Shown piece after piece: positions 1 to 11,867 of a stretch of DNA of 64,000 nucleotides. The stretch spans positions 46,404 to 110,403 of the forward strand of contig JADNRX010000173.1 of assembly GCA_015501595.1 (NCBI GenBank), given 5' to 3'. How positions within the stretch are numbered: the first letter of the stretch is position 1; every line of letters starts with the position of its first letter. This DNA comes from Hymenopellis radicata. Lineage: Eukaryota; Basidiomycota; Agaricomycetes; Agaricales; Physalacriaceae. A program made the position numbers and the translations under genes. The notes under the pieces are model-generated. The model was not told the origin of the DNA. It searched no databases and saw nothing but the letters and a program-made list of their open reading frames with translations.

Positions 1-94
1 ATCATGACATCCGCTAGAATACTATTTTGGTCTTTTCGTCGAAGCAGACAGGCAAAACACAACGCAGCTCATTGGTGTTCCCAGAAACATCACA

Positions 95-875
95 ATGCAG
101 GCTCTCGTTGTCGATCCTCCTCTTGCGTATGCAAGTTTCGTTATTGATTTCCTCCAAAAATCAATCAACTTTACTGTCCCCCTCCAAATCGATTTCACGT
201 TTCGTTTTGATGACAACTTGCTCATCACTTCGTATGATTCGACGTTGCGCCGTCTTGCGCAGTTGTTGAAGTATGTTCTACCTATGCTTGCTGATCAGAT
301 TCGCTTGGAGCTGGGTACCGACAACCCGAGCGATGCAGAAGTCGTTGCGCAGCGAGCTATCATCGACATTTGTAATATCGCCACGGAACATTGTGTTGAA
401 GACCTTCTTCAGTACGAAAGGTAATACCCGATTACTCGACTTGTGAACTTTTACTCACACACGGCTCAGCTTCGACGCTTGTGTAGACTTCTTGTCCCAC
501 ACTCCGTTCGGTGATGCTTGGGAAGGAGGACAGAATGTACGTTTTCCGTCAGCTAGTAGCAACTGTTTCGGAATCCTACTCATTGGTTCTTTACAGACGA
601 CGTGGTGCCGCTATATTCACAAAAGTAACTACCTCATTCGCAAGTCGTTTCTTGGGTTTTGCTCATTTGATCCCTCAGACCTGGTGTTACTTCGACCGGA
701 GATTCACTGCCCGCACGTTGGACCAACCGGAGGAGGCATGTGCAGTAAGTATTCACCTTTTCTTCGGATTCATTTGCACGCTGAAACAACGATAACAGTC
801 GAACGAGACTACTTGGATGTTGTGTACAACGCCCCCTACACTGAGTCCCTCGTCGACTTCAACGCTACATGCTAA
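95..875 (+). CDS. Hypothetical protein, four exons
   Basis: I do not recognise this gene. The open frame resolves into four exons (95-420, 470-536, 597-744, 799-875) with clean GT-AG introns of 49, 60 and 54 nt, giving about 205 residues with no internal stop. The start is the first ATG after a favourable CACA context. The N-terminal half (about residues 1-108) is helical and leucine-rich, with many acidic residues. The C-terminal half has several Cys residues and ends in Cys. There is no convincing signal peptide or membrane span. Intact splicing across four exons argues that it is real coding sequence. The first 94 bases of the window could hold its promoter. Confidence 0.6.
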
Positions 876-1989
876 ACCAGCTATTACTACCGTCTTTCCG
901 CTTGTATGACTTCAAAGAATGTTGATTTGTTATCTGTTTATTCCAAAAACAAGTCTTGAATCGCGTTCCAGACCGATCCGGCGTTCTCTTCCTCTGCTAC
1001 GAAAATAACCTTGCCTGAACCGCTGCTCTGGTTGTCAGACGATACAATCCCCCCTCCTCGTCAAACGACGAACGCTGTGCCCGAAGCTACGATGGCCGGT
1101 GGGCGGGAGTACGTGTTGGCAAAGTCAATGCCCTCCTGACAGGCGCTATCAATGGCGTAGAGCCACGGAATGCCTCTATCCGCTTGAGCATCTTGACACC
1201 CATTGGTGAGATAAATGTATTTCGGAAGGGGGGCGACATAACTTTGCGTGGCACGTAACGTCGTTATCGGGAACTAAGGCTGTAAAGTTTGTTAAATCAA
1301 ATCAAACGATTTTCGGTCGCATACCTGCCGCTGATGGTCAGTAGCACTCATACGCCGAGCCGAAATGAACGCGAGTGTCAATTGTGAGCTAAACGGCGCC
1401 TCGCGAATCATTTCTGAAAGCGAGTTTACCGCGTTAATATCAGGATGGTGCCATAACGTTCCGATGTCATCATGAGCTCACGTAGTGCTCCGCATTGCGA
1501 CCGACAGTATATCAATCACGCAGATCAGAGGGTACACGCGCCTCCTCAACTGAGCGATCGCAGAAGTAGCAAAGGCGATATCGAAGAGCATCTAAAAGAT
1601 GGAAGAAGAGGAGCTTTGAATGGATGAAGCGTGATGAAAACAAGTCACATCGATCGAGGTCACGATGGCGGGAGAATGTCATCAACTCGCAAAGTGAAGT
1701 TAGCGGGGTGCCATCAGGTCTTCAAACTCTTCACGTTACCGTCTCCAGCTTCTCTCCATATAGGACTCATCGCATTGCCTCGAATCAAATGTATCAAGAA
1801 GCTCAACTTGGCTCTTATGTCAAGGAACTTCCCCTCTTGTCTCCGTTCTATTTTTTTTCTGGCACTGCGCACAAATCGAAATCTTTTCTCCGCCGCTGTT
1901 CACGTGCACCACAATACGATAGCGCCATTTTTTGTTCAAGCCTCGTCCTACTCCGTTAGCCTTCGCCAGCCTTGACCCTAGTGTCGAAG
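876..1989. other. Intergenic, no gene seen
   Basis: About 1.1 kb between the orphan gene and the P450. Open frames around 1624-1975 on the plus strand lie in two overlapping frames, lack recognisable motifs and do not splice into a longer frame. The stretch just before 1990 would be the P450 promoter, but I see no clear TATA box. Confidence 0.4.
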
Positions 1990-4265
1990 ATGGCTACCTC
2001 CTTGCTTGTTCTGCTGGGCATGCTCATGTGGGGAGCATTCAGACTCATCAAAATTGGGCGTCGTGAGAAGTATCTTCCACCAGGTTGGCTCCTTATACAT
2101 GCTCTTTGTCTGTGGTCACTCATTACCTCCTAGGACCACCGACTATTCCTCTCCTTGGAAATCTTCATGTGTTTCCGAATATTCAAGGGATCCATTTCAA
2201 GTAACGTTTACTTCCTTCTTCGCATACGGGTCTGATGTAGCCGTAGGTTCTCTGATTTGGCGCAGCAGTACGGTGAAATCATTTCGGCGAGTGAACACCA
2301 TCACCGCTGTCGAGCGTCCACATCTCACTGGCTGGCGTTAGCTCAAGGCATCGTCGCAGAACATGATTGTTCTCTCGAGCACTACTGCGGTGCGGGAGGT
2401 CGTTGACAAAACAGGCTGGCTCGCGAGTTCGCGCCCCCAAAGCTATATCCCGAATTTACTCGCTGGTCACAAATATCTGCTTTTCGCGCCCGATGGTAAG
2501 TCGTATGTCCGGAGGATACACATCACTCATTCTGGGACGTGTTCACAGCCCCCGAATTGAGGGCCATTCGTCGAGCTGTTGCGATGTATTTGTCTAAGCA
2601 AAACGCCAGAACAAGGCTCCATCGTGCCGGAAAGCGCGCAGATGTTGTATGAGATTCTCGAGAACCCACAGGTAGGCTTTACTCCCAATTGTCTACACAA
2701 TTAAGCACTCGCGGATTCGGTAGGACTTCAAAACCGCTGTTAGGCGCTTCACGTATTCCACGGTCAAGGTTGTGCTACCGTCTTTCTTCGCACTTGTCGG
2801 GACTCTGACTTCGTGCCCATTCCAAGGCGCTTGTCTATGGTCAACGAGTTCCTTTTTTCGACTCTGAGGAAGTACTTTACTATTTCAAAGTCAGTGATCA
2901 GTTTGCCCACTTAAGTCTTACTCACTTGGCTCGTCTAGGTCCTGGACGAGCTTGTGCACGTTTCAACGCCTGGGACCTATCCACCCATCGATCTGATACC
3001 GATTCTGAAGTACCTTCTGAGTCCCCTTGCTCCGTGGTATGAACGCTGTATTAAGATCAATGAGAAACGTGCTGGCCTGCATACAAAGTGGTACCGTGAG
3101 GCGAAGAGGCGCGGGGAGACAAGCGATCATCTTGATGAAAATGAAAGGTGTCTTGTCGACTGGGTCCTCCGTGAAGACTTGACGTCGATGAGGACTTCAT
3201 TTCGTGAGTTCCCATAGCGTTCATTCAGACAGTCCAATGACCTGGCGCGCAGGATCACAGGTCTTGCTCTTATGGACGGCGGATCTGATACGTCCAGTTC
3301 CGTTCTCCTTACTCTCATACTGGCTCTCGCATCGAACCCGGAATGTCAACAGCGCGCTTTTGAAGAGGTGCAGTCTGTTGTTGGAGCCCGAATGCCCGAA
3401 ATATGTGACATGGAGAAGATGCCGTTCGTCACCGCGCTTATAAAGGAGATCCTGAGGCTACGACCACCAGTATCAATTGGGTTGCCCCACGCTGCAAGCA
3501 AGACATATACGTGAGCGGAACACTCCAAGCGTCTATCGCGTACTGACTCCGTGTGGTTAGTACAACGGGTACCTCATCCCGAAGGGCGCCACAGTGATCA
3601 TTAACATTTGTAAGTCTGCCTTGCTTCAATCGGACTGTTCATTCGTTCATCATTGTAGACGGAATAATGAACGATCCCAAAGTATTCGAGAATCCACATA
3701 CGTTCAATCCAGAGCGCTTCATGCAGTCCGAGTTCGGTACGCGCCCTGGCAAGGATCAAAACTTCCGTGACAATTTCGCGTTCGGCGGTGGCAGGGTATG
3801 TATCCTCGCTATGGTGTCTCTTCGCGTCGTGCTGATGCTTCTACAGAGAATATGTCCTGGACAGTGGCTTGCAAATCATACCTGGTAAGACGCTCTGCTC
3901 TGCCTTTCAGCAGCATCACAATGACATCTCCGCAGACTATGGCAGCGATGCGGCTTATCTGGGCCTTCGAATTCAGTGACGCCATAAGCGTGAAGACGCG
4001 GGAAACCATACCTCCGGGGCTTAGAGCAGAGTATTTCAATTTCGTAAGTCGTAGACCTTGACTGATTCTCAGCGCTTGACCTGGTGGATAGGAGCTCATA
4101 GTGATGCCTCATCTATTCGAGTGCACCATCAACCCTCGAGCAGACCGAGCTCAGTCTATAAGAGACGAGTTTGTCGCGGCATTAGGTGAGTTGGAGAAAT
4201 TCGAAGTAGATTTTTCGGAGAACGATGCGGAAAGGATGAGTGATTTGAGGAGTCGTGTTCTGTAA
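1990..4265 (+). CDS. Cytochrome P450 monooxygenase, frame-disrupted
   Basis: Haem-thiolate monooxygenase of the fungal E-class type, expected to be anchored in the ER by its N-terminal hydrophobic helix ([12 protein letters not shown]...). Visible landmarks in order: proline-rich hinge with [10 protein letters not shown]-helix motif DGGSDTSSS near 3275, K-helix ExxR as KEILRLRPP near 3445, PERF region [11 protein letters not shown] near 3690, and haem-binding FGGGR...ICPGQ split by the intron at about 3797-3846 with the Cys ligand present. There are ten or more short introns; 2287-2341 uses GC-AG ends. The frame breaks near 2597-2605 (just after MYLSK), and the donors near 3513 and 3885 each work only if one G is restored. 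The exon junction near 3183-3235 is unresolved. The C-terminus to the stop at 4265 is intact. It is either an under-called sequence or a young pseudogene. Substrate cannot be inferred. Confidence 0.85.
2287..2341 (+). other. GC-AG intron inside the P450
   Basis: Between GEIIS and LKASSQNM the coding frame is restored only by removing 55 nt that begin GCGAGTGA and end GCGTTAG. GCGAGT is a normal donor consensus with C instead of T at position 2. The length matches the other introns of the gene. Confidence 0.7.
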
Positions 4266-4956
4266 TGTACGCATTGAGCACTGCACCTGGATTCAATAGA
4301 ACTGGAATTCTGAGCAGAATATCTCGGTCGTCCCGTGTTCGAAGACGACTCTATTAGTGCCAAAAAGGATCGGTCCGACTCGGAGGCAGCGATCCCCTCG
4401 ACGCACCATCCTGCCATTCCACCGCGCTCCCCGCAGGAATACAACTTCTGCGCACCGCCCCCCAAGAAGAAGCAGAGGGAGACAACGCGGGAGGGCATGT
4501 CCCCACCCGTCTTCTAGAACCGACGAAGAGGGTGAGGTTGTCTTCCCGGGTGGCAGAGTACATCCTCTAGGGCGCGTCTTCCTCAGAGCATGTCTTCCTG
4601 GGAGTCTCTCCCTCGAGGACGGATCTCCGCCCAAAGGAGGAGTGTATCTGAAGAGGCTTCGCGCGCGCGAGGAGACGCGCGCTTGAGGGTTACACAGTTA
4701 GAGGCTGACTTATGTGAAGCGAGTCCTTTGATTTACTTCGATACACTATACCACACTCGCCCTCTACACCTGGTTTCCCAACCGTTTCCACTCTTTATTT
4801 TGACTGTAACATTACGATACACGGAAACCAAAAAGAAAAACTACATAACAGAGAACAGAAGAGAGAGAAAAACAAAGCGCATCAAGGAGTGTGTAAGGTA
4901 TGTATGTAAATAATAACGATTTGAGTACTACGATTCGGATTCCGAAAAAATGACTG
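4266..4956. other. Convergent intergenic region
   Basis: Sequence between the stops of the P450 (plus) and the RING gene (minus). Both strands have overlapping open frames near 4335-4686, none with a motif or splice continuity. An A-rich tract near 4830-4870 could serve polyadenylation of the flanking genes. I see no gene. Confidence 0.4.
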
Positions 4957-7780
4957 TTAATGGGTCGGTGGTATTGATGATTCGTCGGTCGATACGCCCT
5001 AGAGTGAAGGATGAGCAACCCATTTCAATACGAACACGAGCAACTTACCGCTCCCCTACAAGCAGGACAATTATTCTTCCCCGTCTGCAACCACATGTCC
5101 ACACACCCTTTGTGGAATGCATGCCGACACACCATCACGCGCACCTCATCGTCCTCCGCATAGTCGTCCAAACATATCAGACACCGTTCCGTGCAATTTG
5201 ACGAGATCTTCCCAATCTGCTCATACTCCGCCACCCGCGCCGCCTTGATGACCTCAAGGTTACTTTTCTCAATCTCCTCCTTTGACGCCGTCGGTGGTTT
5301 GACCTGCCCGAGAATCTCCGCAAGATCTAGCAGCGCCTCGAACGAATCGAGATTGTTAGGCTCGCCGTGACAATAGAATGGTCGGGTGGGTAGTACCCTA
5401 TCAAATAGTCAGTAAAAGTAGCCAGGAAACAATAAAACTAACCTCCAATAACATAGACCAAGAACGTCCGCGACCCCGTAGGATCCAGCTCGGCTGGATG
5501 ACCAGCCACCTCCGACCGCCTCCCTGGTCGCAAATTGCGCAACGCGCTCGCCGCCTCGAATGCCAACGACGTCCTCTTGGCGTATCCGGTCGCGGCTCCC
5601 GCACGAGATCGGGCAGCGGCCCATCATCTTCATGCGGAACGTCACCTTCCTGCTCTCCTGGCGGCGCCCGCCAATCCATGTTGACGTGCACCGATTGCAG
5701 CCAACTACAATCACCGGGACGACGACATTTTGTTGAGGCGGGTTAGATGAAGACGGGTCTGAGGGTGGTGTAGACAAGTCTGACGGTGAGGATGAGTCTA
5801 GGGTGAATATGGACGCATTTTCGGTCGCGGGTGCTGGCGTCGCTGTTGGTGGACGTAGGTTCACATCAAACGAGCTACCCCCACGCGGTGCTGCGATAGC
5901 GGGGAATCGATATAGTCTCCACCAATTTATGCGGTCGATGGGCCGGGGCGGGAGTTCAGGCGCTTGAGCTGTGGATGTTTGTAGGGGCGAGGCGTGGACG
6001 GAGGAGGAGGGTGTGGTTGACTCATCGTTGTGTACAGAAACACTGTCACTGCTGAAGTGAGAATCTGAATCTGAGTCAGAAACATCCTCCAATTCAGGCA
6101 TGTTCTCGTCCTCTTCAGCAGGAACATCGTGTATTAGCGGGGGTGGCGAGGTAACGGGAGCGGTAGTGGGTACAGGGATGGGATCCCAGTCACTAGATGG
6201 GACAATTTCGGAGAGTTCAGGTTGATGTGGCGCTTCATTCTCCGCCTCGTCTTGCCTTTGGGTAAGCGTCGCGCGGAGGTCAAGTTGTAGGTCAATCAAG
6301 AAACGCTCAAAAGTACCCTCAGCAGGGAGCTGCGGTAGCGGAAGTGCCGGCTCAGAAGAATCAGCAGGGGTAGAGCCATCGGTAGACGGGGAGTTTATGC
6401 CTAAACCGAGGTTGAAGGCGCGCGCCATTTCAGCAAGCATCCGCTCACGAGCATCCCCTGCCTCTGCTCGATCATCAGTTCGATCTGACGATCTAGGAGG
6501 CCTAATGCCAAGGCGTTCACGGATACTGGCCCAAGCTTGCCGCATCCTCTCGGTCCGTCCTCCGGCGTCAGACGACCCAGAGGTCGGAGTGGGTGACATT
6601 GGCCTAATGTTTTGATCATTCAGAGGTGGCGCTGACCCAGTTGGAGTGGGTGGGGTGAGACCCGAAGAAAGAATGGGCTCAGACGATCCAGTAAGAAGAG
6701 AAGCTGCAGTAGCGGCAGCAGCGACGCTACAGCTTTGTCAGATAGGCTTTTAAACGTAGAAAACGAGAAATATACCTTAAAGCGTACCCAAAACGTCGAT
6801 ACTACTTGATGAGATGGATCCGATGGAGTGGGTTGGGTAATATTGTCCGCCGTTTCTGCGGGGTGTCGCCGTCTCTGACACTGGCTCTGGTACAGCCTCT
6901 GCAGAAGAGACCATACTTGACGGTCGAGACCGAAGAAGTGCCGAGAGCCTATTTCTGGCACCGGGGCGTTCGGTATTCAGACTTGCGGGGGTGGATGAAC
7001 GCGGTGGGACGGATGCACCACGGGAGGGTAAAGAAACGGGTTCAGGAACGTCTTGCAGCGGCTCTGCGAGGGGTGGACGGGGTACATCTGTGGTATGGAC
7101 GACGCCCTGTACGACGACGAGGGTGCCAGGTGGAGGAAATTGACGCGGGAAGGTGGTTGGGGGAGCACAGCAGGCTGATCTGGGTGATTGATGGTCGGAG
7201 GTGGGGAGACATCTTCAGGAACATCAGGCAGATGGTCCTGTGGGAGTGCGAAGGTGTCGGGACTGATAACCACTCGCTCGTCGGGCGAATCGTCGTCGTT
7301 AAACCATTGACCAATATCTGGTGAATAGGGAATCTCCTGCGGCCGCTCCGGCTCCGGTGTCGACTGCGAGGGCTCGCCAACGTCAACATCGATGGAGGCT
7401 AATGGCGGCTCCGGCTCCTTCTCTGTTATCGACGGGGGAGGTGATAGACGCGAGGTGCTGGGTAATGGAAGGTCATCGGGGACGAGAGCAGGCGGTGCCT
7501 TTGACCACCGCTTTGACGTCCGCCACGATTTCCTAGAATTGGCTGGCTTGGGCTCTTCGCTACGCGGCTGCTGCTGCTGCGATGAACGCGGCTTGACGAG
7601 ATTGAGAATACTCCGCCGCACCGAGGACCGCGCAGACCGTCGTCGAGGCCTGCTCACCGGCTCGGGGATATTATCGACACTGTCCTCGGAGACGATTTCA
7701 TTGTTGGATGTGGATACGGTAGATGCTGTAGCCGGCGACGGAGGGGTCAGAACCTGCTGTCTGGACGCAGATTGGCCCAT
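4957..7780 (-). CDS. RING-H2 finger protein (putative E3 ubiquitin ligase)
   Basis: Starts MGQSASRQQ: Gly2 and Ser6 form an N-myristoylation-type signal, so membrane tethering is likely; an in-frame upstream Met near 7903 exists but would bury it. Residues roughly 20-500 are low-complexity, rich in Pro/Ser/Glu. The C-terminus has a canonical RING-H2: CLICLDDY, then CRHAFHKGCVDMWLQ and NCPACRGA (5025-5165), after which a 50-nt intron joins a short tail ending IPPTH. RING-H2 domains bind two zinc ions and recruit an E2 enzyme; this architecture is common in Agaricomycetes. The frame must be corrected by one G or C at five sites (about 5365, 5554, 5700, 6788 at an intron donor, and 7135). After each, conserved-looking sequence resumes, for example VYVIGG then YYPPDHSIVT then GEPNNLDSFEALL. 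Confidence 0.8.
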
Positions 7781-9778
7781 GAGAAAATGAAGAAAGCGAC
7801 CAGCGACGAGGGAAAGGTGATTGAGACTGTTGTACACGGTGAGTAAGAGGGCGGGGAAAGAAAGGCCGTCGTCGCTGTCGTCGTCGTCGTAGTTGATGAG
7901 CAAGAGCCGTCTGGGGCGGTGACCCAGAATGACCAGTCGTCACGCCGGCGTCACACATTACATACGCCTTTCGGCATCGCTTTTGACAGCGGCGACAAAA
8001 GCACCGACTTGAACGATGACCAGCCAGGTCAACTTGGTCGCGCCTCGCTCTCCCGCCGAGCGCGCTCAAAACGCGTCGTCCATATGCTTCCTTTGAGCTT
8101 CCTTGCTGTTTCCACACTGCATTCTAGGCCTCCGGCTTACTGGACTAAACAGGGAATCTGATTTCCGAAAACTGCGCATATAAATGTAGCCTAGTCAATA
8201 CTATTTCGCAAGCTATTCGGCCAGATTCTGATTCACCCCAGAGGTGGGTGATTGGGTGCTGACTTTGACCTTTGGAGGTTGGCTTCTCCTCCACGGTCTG
8301 TATTCCGTCAAACTGCTCGTAAGTCGCTCTGGCCGCATTCTTGAATCTATACAGTATGGCATCTCAGCACTGTCAGCACATCGTAGGCATTTAATGACAA
8401 CTGTATAGTGCGCTGATCATCAACCAACAGCCACGCTTCTTATGACGGCACAGCGCGTCAATCTAACTCTCTTCGTTGTGATCCAGCCTAGACCACCCAT
8501 GACAAGACTCCGTCCAGAGCGCTGCAGAAGAATACCAGTATGTCAATCTTAGAAGATCGGATACTCAATGCAGTCAGCCTATGTTCACTTGAGTCATAAT
8601 GTGCGGCCCAGGCTTTTCTCAGAGGGTCTTGACCTTCTACTCTGTGATTCCTAGAGAACACTAGATGAATGCCGTGAGACGCTCATCTTCATTCGTGACG
8701 TTACGCCTTGACGCTCGGATTTCAGACTGTGGTAGACAGACAACACAAAACCCTTTCATCGGACAGTATTAACAATCTTCAATGCAGATATTTGTATTCA
8801 GTTCTAGACATGGATGGATAATCAGCTTCTCGCAAGGCCATGAACTATCTCGCCACTGGAAGCGCTGGAAGCTACTCATCACATCATCAAAGTTCAGCTG
8901 CTCCAAATGACCAGAGCCGGGGTCATGGCAGGTATCGGAGGACGCGAAATCTGCCATGCCCCACAGCATGTCCGGCTGAGGTCAAGAGATTCTGTATGCT
9001 GGCGCCTGGGTCGGAGTGGACAGAGCATGCGAACATTTCAATAGTGGTGGGTTCAGTCAGCTTTGTGGCGGTTTGTCAGAGGCGCCGCAGATAGAATAGT
9101 AAGCATCTTTCAACTCAACAGGAACGAGTTGCCGCCGGACATCAAGAAACTGCGAAGGTGAGAGAGACTTCATCCAAGAACAAGGGTGTTAAGGTCCGTC
9201 TGGAATTTTTGTCTACAAAGGCATCGAATTTCTCAAACCATTCGAGCGGCGTGCCGCATACACCCGGCGTGAACGTCGGAGGGCTTCATCCCAGTGCCTG
9301 CCTCTAGGATAAGAAAGATTTTACCTCCAAACATGCCGCAGCCGACTCGGAGGCAATTAATTGGGTGAGGTCCTCGGACGCCCATGGTGTTTAACGTTTA
9401 CTACGTCTTTGATCTCAAGCTGACATTCAAGCCAGATACTCTATTCCAAGTTTGTCGTCAAAAACACGAGAACCGCTCGCACGTCACGTTGTTCTCCTGA
9501 ACAGCGCCACACTCGATCTTGTGGCACTGCCAGACCGTGTGAGACCTTAGTACCTCCACAATGCGCTTTCTGTGCGTGCTCCGTTGTACTCCATTGCACC
9601 CTGGAGAGAATCTTTCTTCTCCCAAGAAATGTTTCTGTCAATGGATTGCCTTCATTAACTTGAAACTACGCCTGGGTGCATTTGTTATTCTACGCGGTTG
9701 TCGATTCATATCACTATTCCGCTGATTAGTATCGACGCCACAACGTGCGCAGTCGAGTGCCCCTATTCCCCACAGCGC
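7781..9778. other. Two-kilobase stretch without a supported gene
   Basis: Upstream of the RING gene there is a GTC-rich tract near 7868-7892. The rest is unique sequence with scattered short open frames in all frames (for example 8840-9094 plus and 9441-9641 minus) that show neither motifs nor coherent splicing. I see no repeat or RNA gene. Confidence 0.35.
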
Positions 9779-9787
9779 ATATATATA
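9779..9787 (+). promoter_or_regulatory. TATA box of the DUF6593-like gene
   Basis: ATATATATA lies about 45 nt upstream of the ATG at 9828, a plausible spacing for a fungal TATA element with a short leader. Confidence 0.45.
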
Positions 9788-9827
9788 GAAAGGTGCGGAT
9801 TGACGTTTTCCCCCGCAGTCACAAGTC

Positions 9828-10306
9828 ATGAACTTCTACCAGGCCTCCACCAAATCCGCCTCCATTCTCAACAACACCTGGACGAACGGCTCGGGCCAGG
9901 TCATCTACAAGGTTTCCACGCCCTTCAAAGTTACCGGACGCAAATCCACCATCTTGCGCATCGCGCCGAGCAGTGAGTCGTCGAAGCCTTGTACAAGTTC
10001 CACGCGGTGGGGCATCGCGGGCGACGAGGAGCATCATGCGTTACGCCGTCGGAAGTCCCATCAAGACGCAACGAAGCTCTTCGACGACTCGTCAACGACG
10101 GTTCTGAGACCCTGGTAGCGCGCTTCCATCGTCGTAACATCGGGCTGTTTTCCCACAACAGTGCTCATCCAGCTTACCTTGAAATATTACCTGGCGGAGA
10201 GCACATGGCTGACCTGATTTTTTTCACATTCATTTATATTGAGAAGATCAGGAAAGAGAAGGAGCGCGCCACAAGAAATCATGGCGGCGGCGGCGGCGGA
10301 CCTTGA
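9828..10306 (+). CDS. DUF6593-like protein, frame-disrupted
   Basis: The first 45 residues (MNFYQASTKSASILNN..., then QVIYKVSTPFKVTGRKSTI) match the N-terminal pattern of the basidiomycete DUF6593 family. In a second frame the end of the segment (AYLEILPGG, then ADLIFFTFIYIEKIRKEKER) matches that family's C-terminal hydrophobic strand and basic tail. The two parts are out of frame with each other near 9980 (around SSES/EALYKF), and the central part is weakly conserved. The family has no established function and proteins are typically about 150-200 residues, as here. Either a base is missing or the gene is decaying. A TATA element sits upstream. Confidence 0.45.
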
Positions 10307-10378
10307 ACAGGATGTGAACGTAACAGTTCATTCTATTTCGACCATGTATATTAGTGACATCTGGTATGAACCCCAGTA

Positions 10379-11120
10379 TTATTGATTGCGACTCATCAGT
10401 TCCACGTCGTGGATCCAGCGCTCTAATTCAGACCCAGTGCCGCCTATGCGCCGCATCTTGTCCCCGAGCACTTTCCTTCGCTCTTCGTTACGGCGACGAT
10501 TGATCCCATGCTGGCTGAGGCACCACCATATGATGCTCTCCTTGGAGAAGAACACCTCTTTAGCGCGCTCTGGGCATCCCGGGCTGCACGTCTCCGTGGC
10601 TCCCAACAAACGCAAGAATGTGCGCCAAACGATACGAGGGAAATAAAACCAAAGAGGTGGGTCAAGCCCTACACATTGAATAAGCCAAAGAACATGATCA
10701 CTATCCCTAGTAAACCTACAGATGGTATCCGTCGCGTTGTCTTGCACAAGGCCTCCACTGCGGCGCACATAGTCTCCGTCAATGACCCAACCGTCCGGAC
10801 ACGCGTCCATCGCAGCGCGAAGTTTTGCCTGAAACTCATCGTCTGGCGTCTGTTTCCAGCCAGGCTCCCAGAACAACGTGTCCAGAAAGATATGCGGGAC
10901 CCCAAGAATCACGGAGAGCCGTCTGCCCAGCGTGGTCTATGCAACGGGTATTCGCAGAGACTGGGATGAGGTGAGTGATAGATATCTTGCCTTTCCACTT
11001 CCTATGAGATGCTAAAGTCGCGCTTCTGGGGTAGAGAGAAAGCACCATACCACTGTTGCCCGAGATGTGGATTTTGTAGCAGCCATTTCCGTCACCGAAC
11101 AATGGTGGGGGGACTTGCAT
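10379..11120 (-). CDS. P-loop kinase-like NTPase (topology-modulation/adenylate-kinase-like)
   Basis: Five exons on the minus strand: 11120-11051, a microexon 11001-10991, 10936-10720, 10668 to the stop at 10379, joined across introns 11050-11002, 10990-10937 and 10719-10669. Spliced protein is about 195 residues. The Walker A motif GNSGSGKTTL is assembled from three exons, the middle one supplying only the SGK part. Downstream features are VPHIFLDTLFW, a GWVIDGDY motif as in adenylate/shikimate-kinase-like enzymes, then IWLDPPLWFYFPR and WRTFLRLLG, typical of bacterial-type topology-modulation (FlaR-like) proteins and their fungal relatives. It probably binds ATP and phosphorylates a small substrate; the substrate is unknown. 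The intron 10990-10937 has GC-AG ends. The frame is clean throughout. Confidence 0.75.
10991..11001 (-). other. 11-nt microexon in the Walker A motif
   Basis: The 11 bases GAAGTGGAAAG (minus strand) are preceded by ...CTCATAG and followed by GCAAGATATC. Including them turns GNSG + TTLGRR into GNSGSGKTTLGRR and keeps the frame; skipping them breaks the frame. Confidence 0.75.
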
Positions 11121-11867
11121 GATGGAAGTACAAGGTCAACCTTCCTTCACATTGACTCTTGCGTTTTCCGCAAGTTTTCCGTTAGTCGGAGCCGAGACGG
11201 CAGCTGCCGCAGTGGCTGTGCCTCGAAAACAACAACTGACAAGTACGGCCGTCAGTACCATCAATTGAACCTACTTCGCCGCTCCCCACGAAGGCAGCCT
11301 GGCAGCGCCAAGCCATATACTGTCATCATTTCAGAAGCCTGAAACGGGCAACGCGCCGATGTGGCGTTATATGATTTTCTCTCATCTCTAGGGCCACGGA
11401 TCTGAAGTCATGCACTCTCTTGTCTTCGACGGTCAAACGCTTCTAAGCAGTAAGTGAAATGCTACTCTTGGTACGAATCATTCTAGCACATCTTTTCATT
11501 TCTTCCATACAGGTCCGAATCGTAATACGTCGTATAGACCTCGAAGTGACCAACAACATTCGGATCAGATGCAGATGATGCTAAGCTGTACCATGCACTT
11601 CCCGTTAGGCAATGTGAGTTTACCAAATGCAATCTCAATTGTTTCTCTGTGATAATAATCGACGCCTGGATGGAAATTGATGATGATGATGAGGATGATG
11701 GAAATTGATCAACTTTTGAACGCGTTTCCCAGGTGTCAAGGCAGATGCTTGTCATGCAGGATATAAGACGCACATGGGTCTCAAGGTCCAGTGCATTATT
11801 CCTTCCCGAGTGTATCTTTTTCACACCAGCTTCTGAGAAGCCGGCTTAACCCATTCCTTCGAACATC
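11121..11867. other. Divergent promoter region
   Basis: Lies between the start of the minus-strand kinase-like gene and the start of the plus-strand secreted protein. A GAT-rich stretch (about 11679-11701) is flanked by a short direct repeat GGAAATTGAT. A TATA-like GGATATAAGA is near 11757. No gene is seen. Confidence 0.35.

Noticed and set aside
2769..2826. Apparent frameshift in the P450 after FTYSTVK
   Set aside because: A 58-nt GT-AG intron ending CCAAG joins STVK to [15 protein letters not shown], so no error is needed.
1990..4265. Secondary-metabolite gene cluster around the P450
   Set aside because: Neighbours are an orphan and a RING protein; there is no backbone synthase or transporter nearby.
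4335..4686. Overlapping open frames on both strands after the P450
   Set aside because: No motif, no splice continuity, high GC that keeps several frames open by chance.
6806..7324. Plus-strand frame of 172 codons
   Set aside because: It is the shadow of the minus-strand RING gene exon, whose Pro/Ser-rich frame is the real one.
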